Shown here: positions 30,725 to 40,607 of the stretch, one piece after another
How the letters are laid out: every line of letters starts with the position of its first letter
Position numbering within the stretch: the first letter of the stretch is position 1
Source of the DNA: an uncultured Christensenella sp.
Lineage (GTDB): Bacteria; Bacillota; Clostridia; Christensenellales; Borkfalkiaceae
Assembly: GCA_910585705.1 (NCBI GenBank)
Contig: CAJUER010000001.1
Coordinates: forward strand, 856,840-920,839
Reading direction: 5' to 3'
DNA length: 64,000 nucleotides
Position numbers and translations under genes: made by a program
The notes under the pieces: model-generated
What the model saw: the letters and a program-made list of their open reading frames with translations, nothing else
Database searches by the model: none
Told to the model about the DNA's origin: nothing

Positions 30725-31996
30725 TTATAAGTTCTGCTGTTCCGAACCGGGATTTTCCGCGTCCTGCGGCGGAACGTATTCTATGCGTTTGACCGGCGCG
30801 TACTTATCGGTGCGGAAAAGCACGGTTTTATTTATTCCGTTCCTTTTCACCGTCAGATAGCCCTCGCTCACCGTTCCGTCTTTGCCGTCCTTTGCAAGGC
30901 TTTCGTCGTCGCAAGTTTCCACAGGCGCGGGAATACTGCCCGTAATCTTCGACGAATATGAATACTCCGCGCCGTCGCCCCTGCCGTACAAATCGAAAGC
31001 CACAAAGTTTTTACCAGTGCGGGCGCGTATATAGACAGTATAGCCCGTTACGTTTTCCACTTTTAAATCAAAGTAAGTTCCGCTCACCATTGCGTCGCAC
31101 GAAGGCGCAACGTAACTTACAGAAAGCGAATGAGGGTGAAACTCGGAAATTTTCAATCCGCCGCGCACGCAGGCGTTAAACAGGGTGGTACTTACCTGAC
31201 AGACTCCGCCGCCGACACCCTCGACAAACTCGCCCTTTTCTATAATTTTTGCCGTTTTGAATCCGCGCGCTTCCGTACGCGCCCCGACCGTTTGGTTGAA
31301 CGACAGCGTTTCGCCATTCTTTAAAACAGTGCCGTTTATTTTGTCTGCGGCGAGGCGGATATTGTGCGAACGGCTTGAATTCGAACCGTCGAAATAGGTT
31401 ACAAACGAACTTAAAGCACGAGTATCCTTGCGCACCTCTTCAATTGAAGATTTACGTTTCACCGCCGAAGTTTTAAGCGTTACTTTTTCAAAGCCGCCCG
31501 AAAGCGATTTGAGAATTGCCGAATTCAGAGCCGCCGCGTCCACCTGCACACCGTCATAACCTGCGTTATAAGTGAAAGGCGTTCCGTACGCATTGAATAT
31601 GGCGTAAGGCTCGGACGCGGGCGTGCTTTCGCTTTCGCTTATCGCGGATACTATTTCGTTTATTCCGTTCAGGTAATAACTGACTTCCGCAGTATAACTG
31701 CCGTGCTTCTTAACGGTGGTTATCAATTTTTGCAAGTCGTCCTTGTAGCCTATTTCGGGATAAGTGAAAACGTAATTTTTCCTGCGCCCGACCACCGTCA
31801 GCTTTTTATTTTTAAGCTCTTCCTCAATCTTTTCGCGGACGAGCGAAACCGCGCCGCCGCGCGACATACCGCCAACGCTTACGCCGTTAATAGTAACGTC
31901 TGACGGGATTTTAAAGAAAAACCCGCAAAAAAGCATAAAGCCCGCAAAGAGCGCGGGCATAATTATAAGTACTTTTAATTTACAGATAGTTTTCAA
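30725..31996 (-). CDS. VanW-family protein, membrane-anchored
   Basis: A 423-residue protein with an N-terminal membrane anchor (VLIIMPALFAGFMLFCGFFF), a peptidoglycan-binding-4-like region (ITINGVSVGGMSRGGAVSLV, shown near residues 35-55) and a C-terminal VanW domain with FNQTVGARTEARGFKTAKII, GGGVCQVSTTLFNACVRGGL and HPHSLSVSYV. VanW proteins are linked to vancomycin-resistance clusters and cell-wall biology, but their activity is unknown. The ATG overlaps the PHP gene stop by 4 nt; the gene is third in a recF-PHP-vanW unit. Confidence 0.9.
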   Translation of the reverse strand: MKTICKLKVLIIMPALFAGFMLFCGFFFKIPSDVTINGVSVGGMSRGGAVSLVREKIEEELKNKKLTVVGRRKNYVFTYPEIGYKDDLQKLITTVKKHGSYTAEVSYYLNGINEIVSAISESESTPASEPYAIFNAYGTPFTYNAGYDGVQVDAAALNSAILKSLSGGFEKVTLKTSAVKRKSSIEEVRKDTRALSSFVTYFDGSNSSRSHNIRLAADKINGTVLKNGETLSFNQTVGARTEARGFKTAKIIEKGEFVEGVGGGVCQVSTTLFNACVRGGLKISEFHPHSLSVSYVAPSCDAMVSGTYFDLKVENVTGYTVYIRARTGKNFVAFDLYGRGDGAEYSYSSKITGSIPAPVETCDDESLAKDGKDGTVSEGYLTVKRNGINKTVLFRTDKYAPVKRIEYVPPQDAENPGSEQQNL

Positions 31997-32823
31997 AGCG
32001 AAAGTTTATCCGCAAGCGCCTTCCCGATAAAAAATTCGGGCGAGCCGATTTTTCTTCTGCCGCCGAAATAGTGCGTATCCGAGCCGCCTGTAACTTCAAG
32101 CGAAAGCGCGCCTGCCGTCTCCTTATAGTAAGCCGTGTCAAAAGCAGTATGCGCAGAATAAACCGCTTCTATGCCGCCGAGTCCGCACGCTTTAAGCCGT
32201 TTTAAGAGGGAAAAAAGTTCCTCTTTTTCCATTTCCACTCTCGCAGGGTGGGCAAGCGAGGCGAAGCCGCCGCAGGAGGTTATTACCTGAACCGCACGCT
32301 CCGGAGAAGGTCTGCCGACGGCGGAAAATGCGCATTTACCTGCGGAAAGATATTGCGCGTAAAAAACAAACGGCGCTTTCGCATATCCCTTTTTACAAGC
32401 CGCACGCGCTATATACATACCGTGAACGGGTGAATTTTTATATTTGCGTTCGGACAAAACGTCGTTCAAAGTTATACTTACGCCGTTTGCGTTTAATTTC
32501 ATTAATACGTCTTCTGCGCGTTGCAAAGAACCTTCGTAAAGCTCGGCAGCAAACGCTTTGTACTGCGGGCAATTTTCGTCTACGTTATAGCCGAGCGTGT
32601 GCAGTTTGACGTCGCCCTCGTAAGCGGAAACCTCTATTCCGCTTATCGCTTCGACGCCCTCCCTCTTTGCAAATGCTTTCACTTCTTCAGTCGCAAGCAT
32701 TGTGTCGTGGTCTGTCACGGCAATCAGCCTTACGCCGTTGCGCTTTGCTTCCGCAACGACCTCTTTGGGCGTTACAAGCCCGTCCGAATAATAAGTATGG
32801 ATATGCAGGTCTGCCCTTATCAT
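31993..32823 (-). CDS. PHP-domain phosphoesterase
   Basis: A 276-residue PHP protein: RADLHIHTYYSDGLVTPKEV (motif I, residues 3-22), VTDHDTMLATEEV (motif II), GIEVSAYEGDVKLHTLGYN (motif III), LAHPARVEM and GGSDTHYFG (motif IV). It resembles the YciV/RNase AM type (5'-3' RNase or 3',5'-nucleoside bisphosphate phosphatase); the true substrate here is unknown. It is coupled on both sides by ATGA overlaps (recF upstream, vanW downstream). Confidence 0.9.
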   Translation of the reverse strand: MIRADLHIHTYYSDGLVTPKEVVAEAKRNGVRLIAVTDHDTMLATEEVKAFAKREGVEAISGIEVSAYEGDVKLHTLGYNVDENCPQYKAFAAELYEGSLQRAEDVLMKLNANGVSITLNDVLSERKYKNSPVHGMYIARAACKKGYAKAPFVFYAQYLSAGKCAFSAVGRPSPERAVQVITSCGGFASLAHPARVEMEKEELFSLLKRLKACGLGGIEAVYSAHTAFDTAYYKETAGALSLEVTGGSDTHYFGGRRKIGSPEFFIGKALADKLSL

Positions 32824-33905
32824 TTTTTTACTTTTCCGCCCTCTATGCGTATTTTGTGCACTTCCTTGCCGTACAATACGCGCTCCGCATGGGTGCAGGT
32901 TAAAATAGTTTGAAGCCCGACGGTGCGCGCAACAAGCTTTTTACGGCGCGGCAGGTCAAGCTCGCTCATGACGTCGTCAAGAATAAGCACGGGGTACTCG
33001 CCGGACATTTTTTTGAAAATTTCCACTTCCGCAAGTTTTACGGAAAGCGCGGCGGTGCGCATCTGCCCCTGAGAGGCAAAGTTTTTAGCGTCTGCTCCGT
33101 CTATTACTATATCCAGATCGTCGCGGTGAGGTCCCGAAGCGGTGAAGCCCAGCCTTATATCCCTTTCGTAATTTGCAGAAAGCTCGGCAAACAGTTTTTC
33201 GGAAAGTTCCTTCTCGTCTCCCTTGTATTTTTTTTCGGGCGAAATTTCCAGAACTTCCGCGCCGTCGGTCAGATAGGAATGAATTTCCATAGCAAGCGGC
33301 GCAAGCATTGCGGCGAACTCGGTACGCTTTGACGCAACCACTGCGGCGTACTTGCAAAGTTGTTCGTCCCAAACGGGCAGCGTTTCGTACACAAGCGACA
33401 TATCCCTGTTCTTCAAAAGATTGTTGCGCTGTTCGAGAATTTTGTTGTAGCGCGACAGCGCGACGTAGTAAGGCTTCGAAAGCTGTGAAATCGAAATATT
33501 CAGAAATCTGCGCCGCTCGTCCGGGCCGTCCTGTATCAGGCGCAGTTCGTGCGGAGAAAAGAACACGCTGAAAATATTGCCCAAAATATCGGCGTTGCGC
33601 GTTATCTTATTTCCGTTTATCTTAACTTCCCTTGAATTTTCGAGGATTTTGGCGGATATTTCAATATTGCCGTAAACCCCTTCGCACTCGGCGGAAATTT
33701 CCGCAAAGTCCGCCCCGTGCCTTATAAGCTGTTTGTCGCGGCGGCTTCTGGGCGAAGTGCCGGTGCACAGATAAAAAACCGCTTCGGCGCAGTTGGTTTT
33801 GCCCTGAGCGTTTCTGCCGAAAACGACGTTAAGCCCGTCGGTAAAGGCGATGCTTTCGTTTTCGTAATTTCTGAAATTTTTTAATTTTAAATTTTTTATC
33901 CGCAT
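32820..33905 (-). CDS. recF: DNA replication/repair protein RecF
   Basis: A 361-residue SMC-like ATPase: MRIKNLKLKNFRNYENESIA at the start, Walker A VVFGRNAQGKTNCAEAV (28-44), ABC signature FASQGQMRTAALSVKLAEVE near 285-300 and Walker B YPVLILDDVMSELD near 320. It loads RecA at gapped DNA with RecO/RecR. It normally sits after dnaA-dnaN; here it is divergent from dnaA across 100 bp, and dnaN is not adjacent. Confidence 0.96.
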   Translation of the reverse strand: MRIKNLKLKNFRNYENESIAFTDGLNVVFGRNAQGKTNCAEAVFYLCTGTSPRSRRDKQLIRHGADFAEISAECEGVYGNIEISAKILENSREVKINGNKITRNADILGNIFSVFFSPHELRLIQDGPDERRRFLNISISQLSKPYYVALSRYNKILEQRNNLLKNRDMSLVYETLPVWDEQLCKYAAVVASKRTEFAAMLAPLAMEIHSYLTDGAEVLEISPEKKYKGDEKELSEKLFAELSANYERDIRLGFTASGPHRDDLDIVIDGADAKNFASQGQMRTAALSVKLAEVEIFKKMSGEYPVLILDDVMSELDLPRRKKLVARTVGLQTILTCTHAERVLYGKEVHKIRIEGGKVKK

Positions 33906-34005
33906 TTATCTCAAAAACACTTTATTTTAATCTGGAATTGTATTATAATTGTTTAAACTATTATAGCAAAAAATTCGAAAAACTCAAAGGATTATCGGCT
34001 TTATT
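33906..34005. promoter_or_regulatory. recF/dnaA divergent promoter region
   Basis: A 100-bp AT-rich gap (for example AATTGTATTATAATTGTTTA) that must hold promoters for both genes. TATTATAAT- and ATTATAGCA-like -10 elements are visible, but no convincing -35. No DnaA box (TTATNCACA) was found in it, so it does not look like a complete oriC. Confidence 0.5.
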
Positions 34006-35352
34006 ATGGCAGAAAAGGGAAATTTTGATTTCTTATACAATCCAATAAAGGAAAAAATGCGCGAGCTTGTGTCGCACATCAACTATATCACCTACATTGA
34101 AAAGCTGGTGCCGGTTGAAGTGGACGGAAGATACATCGTGCTGGAAACCCCTACGGAAAACTTCGCTTCTTATATTACGGGCACTCTTGCCGAAAAAATG
34201 CGCGAAGCTATTATCAAAGCCGACGTGGGTTTGACGGATTTCCGTCTTAAAGTCGAAGGAAGCGACAGCTACGCATACAACGCGCCCGACGAAGGCGGAT
34301 ACAATCCCCCTTCGAACGTAGACCCGAAGTTCACGTTCGAAAGCTTCGTCGTGGGCAAGAACAACGAATTTGTTCACGCGGCGGCGCTTTCGGTTGCGAA
34401 CGACCCCGCAGGAACCTATAACCCCTTGTTTATTTACGGCGGCACGGGACTGGGCAAAACCCACCTTATACAGGCGATTGCAAACAAAGTAATCAAAGAC
34501 AAGCCTAACCTGCGCGTTATATATGTGACCTGCGAGCAGTTTGTAAACGAAATTATCGACAATATGTTCACGAGTCGCGGACCCGACGCGCGCGACAGGG
34601 GAAACAAACTGCGCCAGTATTACCGCAACGCCGACGTGCTTATTATAGACGACATTCAGTTTATAGAACACAAGAAAGCAGTTCAGGAAGAATTCTTCCA
34701 CACCTTTAACGAGCTTGTTTCCAAAGGCAAGCAGATTGTAATTTCTTCCGATCACCCCCCCAAAGAGCTTACCGCACTGGAAGAACGTTTGCGCACGAGA
34801 TTTTCGGGCGGACTTCTGTTCGACATTCAGCCGCCGAGCTACGAAACGAAGATTGCGATTTTAAAACGTAAGTCGTTCGAGAAAAAGTGCATTGTTCCCG
34901 ACGAGGTGCTATCCTTCCTCGCGCAGGATTCGGGCGACGACGTAAGAACGCTCGAAGGAAGGCTGACGAAAGTCATATTCGCCTCCAAACTGCACGAGGT
35001 ACCCATCACCGTCGAACTTGCAAAAAGCGCATTGAACGAAGCGGTTTCCGAAGGCAAAGAAGAAATTACTTCCGAAAGCGTGATAGCGGCTGTTACCGGC
35101 TTCTACCGTATTTCCAAATCGGACATATTGGGAAAAAGCAAGAAAAAGGAAATTGTCATTCCCAGACAGATTTGCTGTTATTTAATGTGCGAGCTTTTGT
35201 CCCTTCCTCTTATTTCCATAGGTAAGGAGCTCGGCGGAAGAGATCACACCACCATTTTGTATTCGCGGGATAAAATCGACGAAATGTGCCGCGTGAACGA
35301 CAAAATTTCCAAAGACGTGGACGACATTAAAAACATTATACTTAAAAAATAA
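34006..35352 (+). CDS. dnaA: Chromosomal replication initiator DnaA
   Basis: A 448-residue AAA+ initiator. Domain I is at 1-80; the AAA+ core has FVVGKNNEFVHAAALSVAND (near 113-132), Walker A YGGTGLGKTHLIQAI near 143, Walker B DVLIIDDIQFIEHKKA near 210 and an Arg finger in LEERLRTRFSGGLLFDIQPP. The C-terminal DNA-binding helix-turn-helix carries GKELGGRDHTTILYSRDKI near 410-428. It binds DnaA boxes and melts the origin. The start codon follows a weak AAAGGA. Confidence 0.98.
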   Translation: MAEKGNFDFLYNPIKEKMRELVSHINYITYIEKLVPVEVDGRYIVLETPTENFASYITGTLAEKMREAIIKADVGLTDFRLKVEGSDSYAYNAPDEGGYNPPSNVDPKFTFESFVVGKNNEFVHAAALSVANDPAGTYNPLFIYGGTGLGKTHLIQAIANKVIKDKPNLRVIYVTCEQFVNEIIDNMFTSRGPDARDRGNKLRQYYRNADVLIIDDIQFIEHKKAVQEEFFHTFNELVSKGKQIVISSDHPPKELTALEERLRTRFSGGLLFDIQPPSYETKIAILKRKSFEKKCIVPDEVLSFLAQDSGDDVRTLEGRLTKVIFASKLHEVPITVELAKSALNEAVSEGKEEITSESVIAAVTGFYRISKSDILGKSKKKEIVIPRQICCYLMCELLSLPLISIGKELGGRDHTTILYSRDKIDEMCRVNDKISKDVDDIKNIILKK

Positions 35353-35391
35353 TTGAACTGCCCGATAACTTCGGGCAAAAATTTTATTGAA

Positions 35392-37227
35392 ATGAAAACA
35401 TTTTGCGAGGGAAAATTCGATATTTGCGTTATAGGCGCGGGGCACGCAGGTTGCGAAGCCGCGCTTGTTTCCGCGCGTTCGGGGTTAAAGACTTGTATGC
35501 TCACGCTCAACCTTGACAGCATTGCATTTATGGCTTGCAATCCCTCCATAGGCGGCACGGCAAAGGGACACCTTGTACGCGAAATTGACGCGCTTGGCGG
35601 AGAAATGGGAATAAACGCCGACAAAACCGCCATACAGATGCGCATGCTGAACGAGGGCAAGGGCGAAGCCGTTCAGTCCTTGCGCTGTCAATGCGACAAA
35701 AACGCATATCACAGAGAAATGAAGCGCACGCTTGAAAACACGGACAACCTGCGAATTATTCAGGGCGAGGCGCTGGAAATACTGACTAACGAAAATAAGG
35801 CGTGCGGCGTTATGACCGAATACGGCGGAATTATACAAGCAAAAGCCGTAATAGTTGCAACGGGCGTTTACCTCAACGCGGAAATTATCACGGGCGCGCT
35901 GCGCAGAAAAAGCGGACCGAGCGGATTTTCTTCCGCCACCGCTTTAACGGAAAATCTGATAAAGCTCGGTTATAACGTAAGAAGATTCAAGACGGGTACG
36001 CCCGCAAGACTTGACGGACGAAGCGTCGACTTTGAAAAACTGACCGTGCAGGACGGCGGCGAAAACGTTCCCGCTTTTTCCTTCCTCACAAAGAAAAAGC
36101 CGAAAAATTTTGCGGTGTGCCACCTCACTTACACAAACAAAAACACGCACGAAATTATATTGAACAACCTTGACCGTTCCCCCCTTTATAACGGCGACAT
36201 AAAATCGGCAGGTCCGAGATACTGCCCCTCCATCGAAACGAAAGTGGTCAGGTTTGCAGACAAGGACCGCCACCAGATTTTTATAGAACCAGAAGGGCTT
36301 GACACAAACGAGTTGTACGTTCAGGGTATGTCCTCCTCTATGCCGCACGACGTACAGCGCGAAATGTACCGCTCCGTCGAAGGGCTTGAAAACTGCGAAA
36401 TAATGCGATACGCCTACGCCATAGAATACGACTGTATAGACACGCTTGACGTATACCCCACGCTCGAATTCAAAAAAGTAGAAGGGATTTACACGGCGGG
36501 ACAAATTAACGGAACCTCAGGCTACGAGGAAGCGGCGGCTCAAGGACTGATTGCGGGCATTAACGCGGTTTACAAAATCACGGGAAAACCGCCGTTCGTG
36601 CTCGGCAGGGACGAAGCGTATATAGGCGTGCTTATCGACGATTTGACGACAAAGGGCACGCAGGAGCCGTACAGAATGATGACCTCGCGCGCGGAGTATT
36701 CCATTGCCCTGCGGCAGGATACGGCGGATTTCAGGCTTACTCCGAAAATCGCCGATACCCCTTTGTATACCGCAAAGCGAAAAAAGGCGTATTTAAAACG
36801 CAAGGCGCAATATGAAAGCACACTTGAAAAACTGAACGAACGCGCGACGCAACGCACCGAAAAATTTGGCGCAGGCACTTTTGCGGACTTTATAAGACGC
36901 GGGGCAAAGCTGAAAGAAATTTGCGAAGTATTCGGAATTTTGCAGGATATGCCGGAAGAAATTTTAAAATGCGCAGAAGCGACGATAAAGTACGAAGGTT
37001 ACCTGAAAAAGAACGCACAGCAGATTGAAAAGGCGAAAAAGCTGGAAGAAAAGGCTTTGCCGCCCGACATAGATTACGACGAAATCAAGGGACTGCGCCT
37101 TGAAGCGCGCGAGCAGTTGAAGCGCGTTCGCCCCTTAACTTTGGGGCAGGCGGGACGCATTTACGGCGTAAATCCTGCGGACGTAACAGTGCTTATCGTA
37201 TGGCTGGCAACGCGGAAAAACAATTAA
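35392..37227 (+). CDS. mnmG: tRNA U34 5-carboxymethylaminomethyl modification enzyme MnmG (GidA)
   Basis: From the ATG at 35392 the product is 611 residues. FAD-binding DICVIGAGHAGCEAALVSAR is at the start; GidA signatures are GPRYCPSIETKVVRFADKDR near 275 and GQINGTSGYEEAAAQGLIAG near 370. The C-terminal MnmE-interacting helical domain ends LTLGQAGRIYGVNPADVTVL. With MnmE it modifies wobble uridine of several tRNAs. The upstream 13 codons have no initiation signal, so the later ATG is preferred. It is co-directional with dnaA with a 39-nt gap. Confidence 0.97.
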   Translation: MKTFCEGKFDICVIGAGHAGCEAALVSARSGLKTCMLTLNLDSIAFMACNPSIGGTAKGHLVREIDALGGEMGINADKTAIQMRMLNEGKGEAVQSLRCQCDKNAYHREMKRTLENTDNLRIIQGEALEILTNENKACGVMTEYGGIIQAKAVIVATGVYLNAEIITGALRRKSGPSGFSSATALTENLIKLGYNVRRFKTGTPARLDGRSVDFEKLTVQDGGENVPAFSFLTKKKPKNFAVCHLTYTNKNTHEIILNNLDRSPLYNGDIKSAGPRYCPSIETKVVRFADKDRHQIFIEPEGLDTNELYVQGMSSSMPHDVQREMYRSVEGLENCEIMRYAYAIEYDCIDTLDVYPTLEFKKVEGIYTAGQINGTSGYEEAAAQGLIAGINAVYKITGKPPFVLGRDEAYIGVLIDDLTTKGTQEPYRMMTSRAEYSIALRQDTADFRLTPKIADTPLYTAKRKKAYLKRKAQYESTLEKLNERATQRTEKFGAGTFADFIRRGAKLKEICEVFGILQDMPEEILKCAEATIKYEGYLKKNAQQIEKAKKLEEKALPPDIDYDEIKGLRLEAREQLKRVRPLTLGQAGRIYGVNPADVTVLIVWLATRKNN

Positions 37228-37236
37228 AAGAATAAA

Positions 37237-37268
37237 CGCGGCGGTGCAAAATTTGCACCGCCGCGCCT
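37237..37268. terminator. Bidirectional terminator between mnmG and the repeat-protein gene
   Basis: A 14-bp perfect stem, CGCGGCGGTGCAAA / TTTGCACCGCCGCG, between two convergent genes. It is the only structure in the gap. Confidence 0.85.
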
Positions 37269-37282
37269 TCACTGTTTTAAAC

Positions 37283-38122
37283 TTAATTTTTTTCGTCGCC
37301 GAACATACCGAACACGTCCGCAGTCGCTTCCGAACGTGAATTGATAAGTTCGAAATAAGGGTCGGAAGAAAAGTCGCGTACCTTCGTGTATTCTCCGCCG
37401 AGCGCTTCGATTGCGAATTTAAGCTCACGGAATTCCACGAACGAAATCCCCTCCTCGTCTATTTTATCGAGAAGATATTGCATAGCGCGTTCGTCGCCGT
37501 ATGCGGCGAGATAACTTGCGTGCATGGGTACGTTGTCGGGGTCGGTTCTGAACTCGTTCAAAAGAATTTCAAAAACCTCGTCCGAGCGGATGACCGAGCG
37601 CGACATGATTTCAAGCATATACTCGCGTTCGACGCCCTTTTTATAATATCCGACGGCTTGACTTATCGCAAGGTCGGCTTTTTCCTTAACCAAATCCACG
37701 CACGCATCTTTCAAATCTCGGCTTGCGTCCTTTGAGACGATTATGCGCATATATTCGGGGATTGCCGCGTTGTCCGCGCCTATAAGGTTGACGGCATACT
37801 CCGCTTCGCTTTCACTGCCGCGCAAAAGGGGCAGAAGAAGCTGAACGGTATTCCGCTTTTCGATTGCGTTGCAAAGATATTCCGAAACGGGCACTTGCTT
37901 TTTTAAATGCGTTTTAAGCGCGGTAACAAGCTCTTCGTTGGACATCTTTGCATAGAAGCCGTTCGGCGTATCGCCTACGGATTTTATAAAAGTGTCGCCG
38001 AACTTTTTGTAAAGCGCGGGAATAATGTTTTCCCACTCGCTTTCCCTGTACTTGTCCGCGTTGTTTTTTACATATTCGCCGAGCTTTTCGTCAAACATTC
38101 CGTCAAAGTCGTAAAGTTTCAT
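37283..38122 (-). CDS. Helical-repeat (HEAT-like) protein, 279 aa, unknown function
   Basis: Acidic, fully helical in appearance, with repeated ~30-residue units (SEAEYAVNLIGADNAAIPEY, SRDLKDACVDLVKEKADLAI, GDERAMQYLLDKIDEEGIS). This suggests an alpha-solenoid scaffold. No signal peptide or membrane segment. The ATG overlaps the TPR gene stop by 4 nt, so the two are probably made in equal amounts and may interact. Confidence 0.7.
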   Translation of the reverse strand: MKLYDFDGMFDEKLGEYVKNNADKYRESEWENIIPALYKKFGDTFIKSVGDTPNGFYAKMSNEELVTALKTHLKKQVPVSEYLCNAIEKRNTVQLLLPLLRGSESEAEYAVNLIGADNAAIPEYMRIIVSKDASRDLKDACVDLVKEKADLAISQAVGYYKKGVEREYMLEIMSRSVIRSDEVFEILLNEFRTDPDNVPMHASYLAAYGDERAMQYLLDKIDEEGISFVEFRELKFAIEALGGEYTKVRDFSSDPYFELINSRSEATADVFGMFGDEKN

Positions 38123-39783
38123 AATTCACCAAGTATTGCGGAAATTTTATTCTCGTCCGTTTCGAAAAATTTACAGACGTTTTCTTTTGTTATGCCCACT
38201 CCCGTTTCGGTTACTCCCGATTTCAAATAGATCGCGGCGGCAAGCGCGTCGCCTTCTGCTGTAAGCGAAAGCCTTCCGCCGTTTTCCATTTCCTTGTACA
38301 GCGTTTCGGTAGCCTTTGCAAACTGTTCGCCGTAACAATCGTCTATTATGGAAAAATGCGACACAAGTCTGCCGTATGCGGAAACAAAGTTTTTACGCTT
38401 TAATCTTCCGAGCTGTAACGCACGGAAAGTTATGCGCTTGTATAAATGGCACACCACCACGCCGAAAGCGTTGTCCTCGTTCCGCTCGCCGAGAAGCAAG
38501 AGAATGTGAAGCTTTAAAGAATCTGGCAAAAACGCGTTCAGTAAAAGGTCGCACACTATTCCGTCAAGTCCCGCTTTTACGGCGCATTCAGCCGCAAGCA
38601 ATTGAAGCTCGGTATGATTAGAGCCGTCGGTTTCGTCGAAACACCAGCGCACGCTGTCTGAAATATCTACGAGCGTAAACAGCTTTTTCAGCTCCGCACG
38701 GGAAAGCTTTGCAAAGACGGCGAGCGTCTTTAAATTCTTTTCGCGCTCCTCTTTTGGCAGACGGCAGATATAGCTCATTTCGTGTTCTTCGCCCCTGTCG
38801 TATGCCGTGCGAGCCACTTCGTAATTAAAGCGTGCCGTCACCGCGTCTGGATAGATTGTAAAAAGCCTGTCGAACGCGGCAAAGCTGTCAGCGAACTTTC
38901 CGCAGTTGTATGCCGAAACGGCTTTGAAATACAACAGCGAACTGTCATAAAACAGCTCGTCCTCCAGCTTGCAGAAAAGATTGAACGCCTCCCCGTGCAT
39001 TTTGTTTTCACAGCAGACGGTGGCTATTTTATAAATTTCGTCTGTGGACTTGACGTTAAGCGAAAGCAGTTTTTTTGCAAGCTCTTTGCTTTCCAAACTC
39101 TTCTTCTGTTCGGTTTTAACTGCGGCAAGCGTAGTAAGCGCCTGAACGTTGTCGGGATATTTTTTAAGCAGGGCAAGACATTCCGATTCCGCCTCGTCGC
39201 ACTTGTCGCAGATTATTTTGCACATTGCAACGTAGTTGCGCGCAGAACAGTAAGCGTCGTTCCCTTCGTCCACCTTGTCGAACTCTTCCACTGCGTTCTC
39301 GTATTCACCAAGCCGCATCTTTTCGACGCCGTTTGCCATTATGTCGGAACAGTCCGCAATTTTCGGCGGATATACGAATTTGAGAGGGTTGATTTCGCCC
39401 GTCAAAAACGAGTCGATTATTTCACCGCGCGACTGCGCGTCAAGCTCGTTGTCGTTCTGCAACAGCTTGTTATAATAGTAAGCCGAAAAATGCTCGTTGC
39501 CGAGATTCATATATGCGACGGCAAGCCCTTCGTAAGCGTCGGTAAGCTCGCCGTATTCTACGCAGTCTAAATACTTGAACCAACCGTTTACGCACTTTTC
39601 ATACAGTCCGACGTCGTCGAAAATTTCGGCGTACAGCATATAAGAATCCTCGTCGTTGCAGTGCAGGGAGGAATTTTTATTCAGCATTTTCAATGCCGCT
39701 ATATACTTGTGCTCTTCCATTAAGTCTGCGGCTAAGCCCAAAAGCCTGTCGCTGCTTAAATCGAGTTTAACGGTTTTATTCAT
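38119..39783 (-). CDS. TPR-repeat protein, 554 aa, unknown function
   Basis: Many tetratricopeptide-like units are visible in the N-terminal 350 residues: AADLMEEHKYIAALKMLNKN, NGVEKMRLGEYENAVEEFDK, VSAYNCGKFADSFAAFDRLF. The last 200 residues are a different helical domain with KISAILGEL at the end. Start taken at the ATG at 39783 behind the hslO end. A cytosolic scaffold is likely; no catalytic motif is seen. Second last gene of a five-gene operon. Confidence 0.78.
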   Translation of the reverse strand: MNKTVKLDLSSDRLLGLAADLMEEHKYIAALKMLNKNSSLHCNDEDSYMLYAEIFDDVGLYEKCVNGWFKYLDCVEYGELTDAYEGLAVAYMNLGNEHFSAYYYNKLLQNDNELDAQSRGEIIDSFLTGEINPLKFVYPPKIADCSDIMANGVEKMRLGEYENAVEEFDKVDEGNDAYCSARNYVAMCKIICDKCDEAESECLALLKKYPDNVQALTTLAAVKTEQKKSLESKELAKKLLSLNVKSTDEIYKIATVCCENKMHGEAFNLFCKLEDELFYDSSLLYFKAVSAYNCGKFADSFAAFDRLFTIYPDAVTARFNYEVARTAYDRGEEHEMSYICRLPKEEREKNLKTLAVFAKLSRAELKKLFTLVDISDSVRWCFDETDGSNHTELQLLAAECAVKAGLDGIVCDLLLNAFLPDSLKLHILLLLGERNEDNAFGVVVCHLYKRITFRALQLGRLKRKNFVSAYGRLVSHFSIIDDCYGEQFAKATETLYKEMENGGRLSLTAEGDALAAAIYLKSGVTETGVGITKENVCKFFETDENKISAILGEL

Positions 39784-39785
39784 AA

Positions 39786-40607
39786 TCAAAAAAGTTTCAA
39801 AACGTCGTCGCGCGTAAAATTATAGTCGGTATTGCAGTAATGGCAGTGCACGCTTATTTTGTCTTCTTCCTCGCAGATTTTAAGCGCCTCCTGTTTACCG
39901 AGAGATAAAATTACGTTCTCTATTTTTTTACGCGAGCAATTGCATTTATATTCGGGAAGTAACAGATAAGTATGCTCGCGCTCCGCAATTCCCTCAAAAA
40001 AGGCGGATAAAATGCCGTCCGCGCCGTACTCTTCGACAACGTCAGCGGCATTGACGAAAGCCTGCATTCTCTCTTCCGCTTTGTCCATATTTTCCTGTTT
40101 GGTGCCGGGCAGAAGCTGCATAACCACGCCGCCCGCCGCCGTACATTTGCCGTCCTTGATATTTACGCCGATAGCCACCGCCGTAGGAACTTGCTCGCTT
40201 TTGTCAAAGTACTGCATTAAATTTTCGGAAACGTCGTTTCCCGCAAGTTCGCACGCGCCCGTAAACGGACGGAAAAACCCGTCGTCTTTTATTACGGTAA
40301 GATAGCCGCCGTCCAGCTTGCCGCCGCACGAGCCGTCAATATAGCCGCGAATGTGCAGATTTATATCGCCCGAAACACTTACCGTGCCTGCGTCGCCGCT
40401 TGCTTTGACGGTTAAAGAAACAGCGCCCTTTTCGCTTTTAAGACAACCCGACATATACGCCGCCGCCGTCAAAAGTCCGCCGAGCGTCTTTGCCGAATTT
40501 TCGTCGAGGTTGTGGATTTTGATTGCGTCGTTCACAAGATCAGTCGTTTCCAGAACGGACAGTGAAACCTCGTTATCGTAAATAAGCGCTTTGTATAATT
40601 TATTCAT
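39786..40607 (-). CDS. hslO: Redox-regulated chaperone Hsp33
   Basis: From the ATG at 40607 (MNKLYKALIYDNEVSLSVLE) the product is 273 residues. The C-terminal zinc redox switch has CNCSRKKIENVILSLG and CHYCNTDYNF, the CxC...CxxC cysteines that lose zinc on oxidation and activate the chaperone. A GGxxTAAAYMSG-like substrate cleft region is near residue 40. The ATG overlaps the methyltransferase stop (ATGA). Confidence 0.95.
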   Translation of the reverse strand: MNKLYKALIYDNEVSLSVLETTDLVNDAIKIHNLDENSAKTLGGLLTAAAYMSGCLKSEKGAVSLTVKASGDAGTVSVSGDINLHIRGYIDGSCGGKLDGGYLTVIKDDGFFRPFTGACELAGNDVSENLMQYFDKSEQVPTAVAIGVNIKDGKCTAAGGVVMQLLPGTKQENMDKAEERMQAFVNAADVVEEYGADGILSAFFEGIAEREHTYLLLPEYKCNCSRKKIENVILSLGKQEALKICEEEDKISVHCHYCNTDYNFTRDDVLKLF

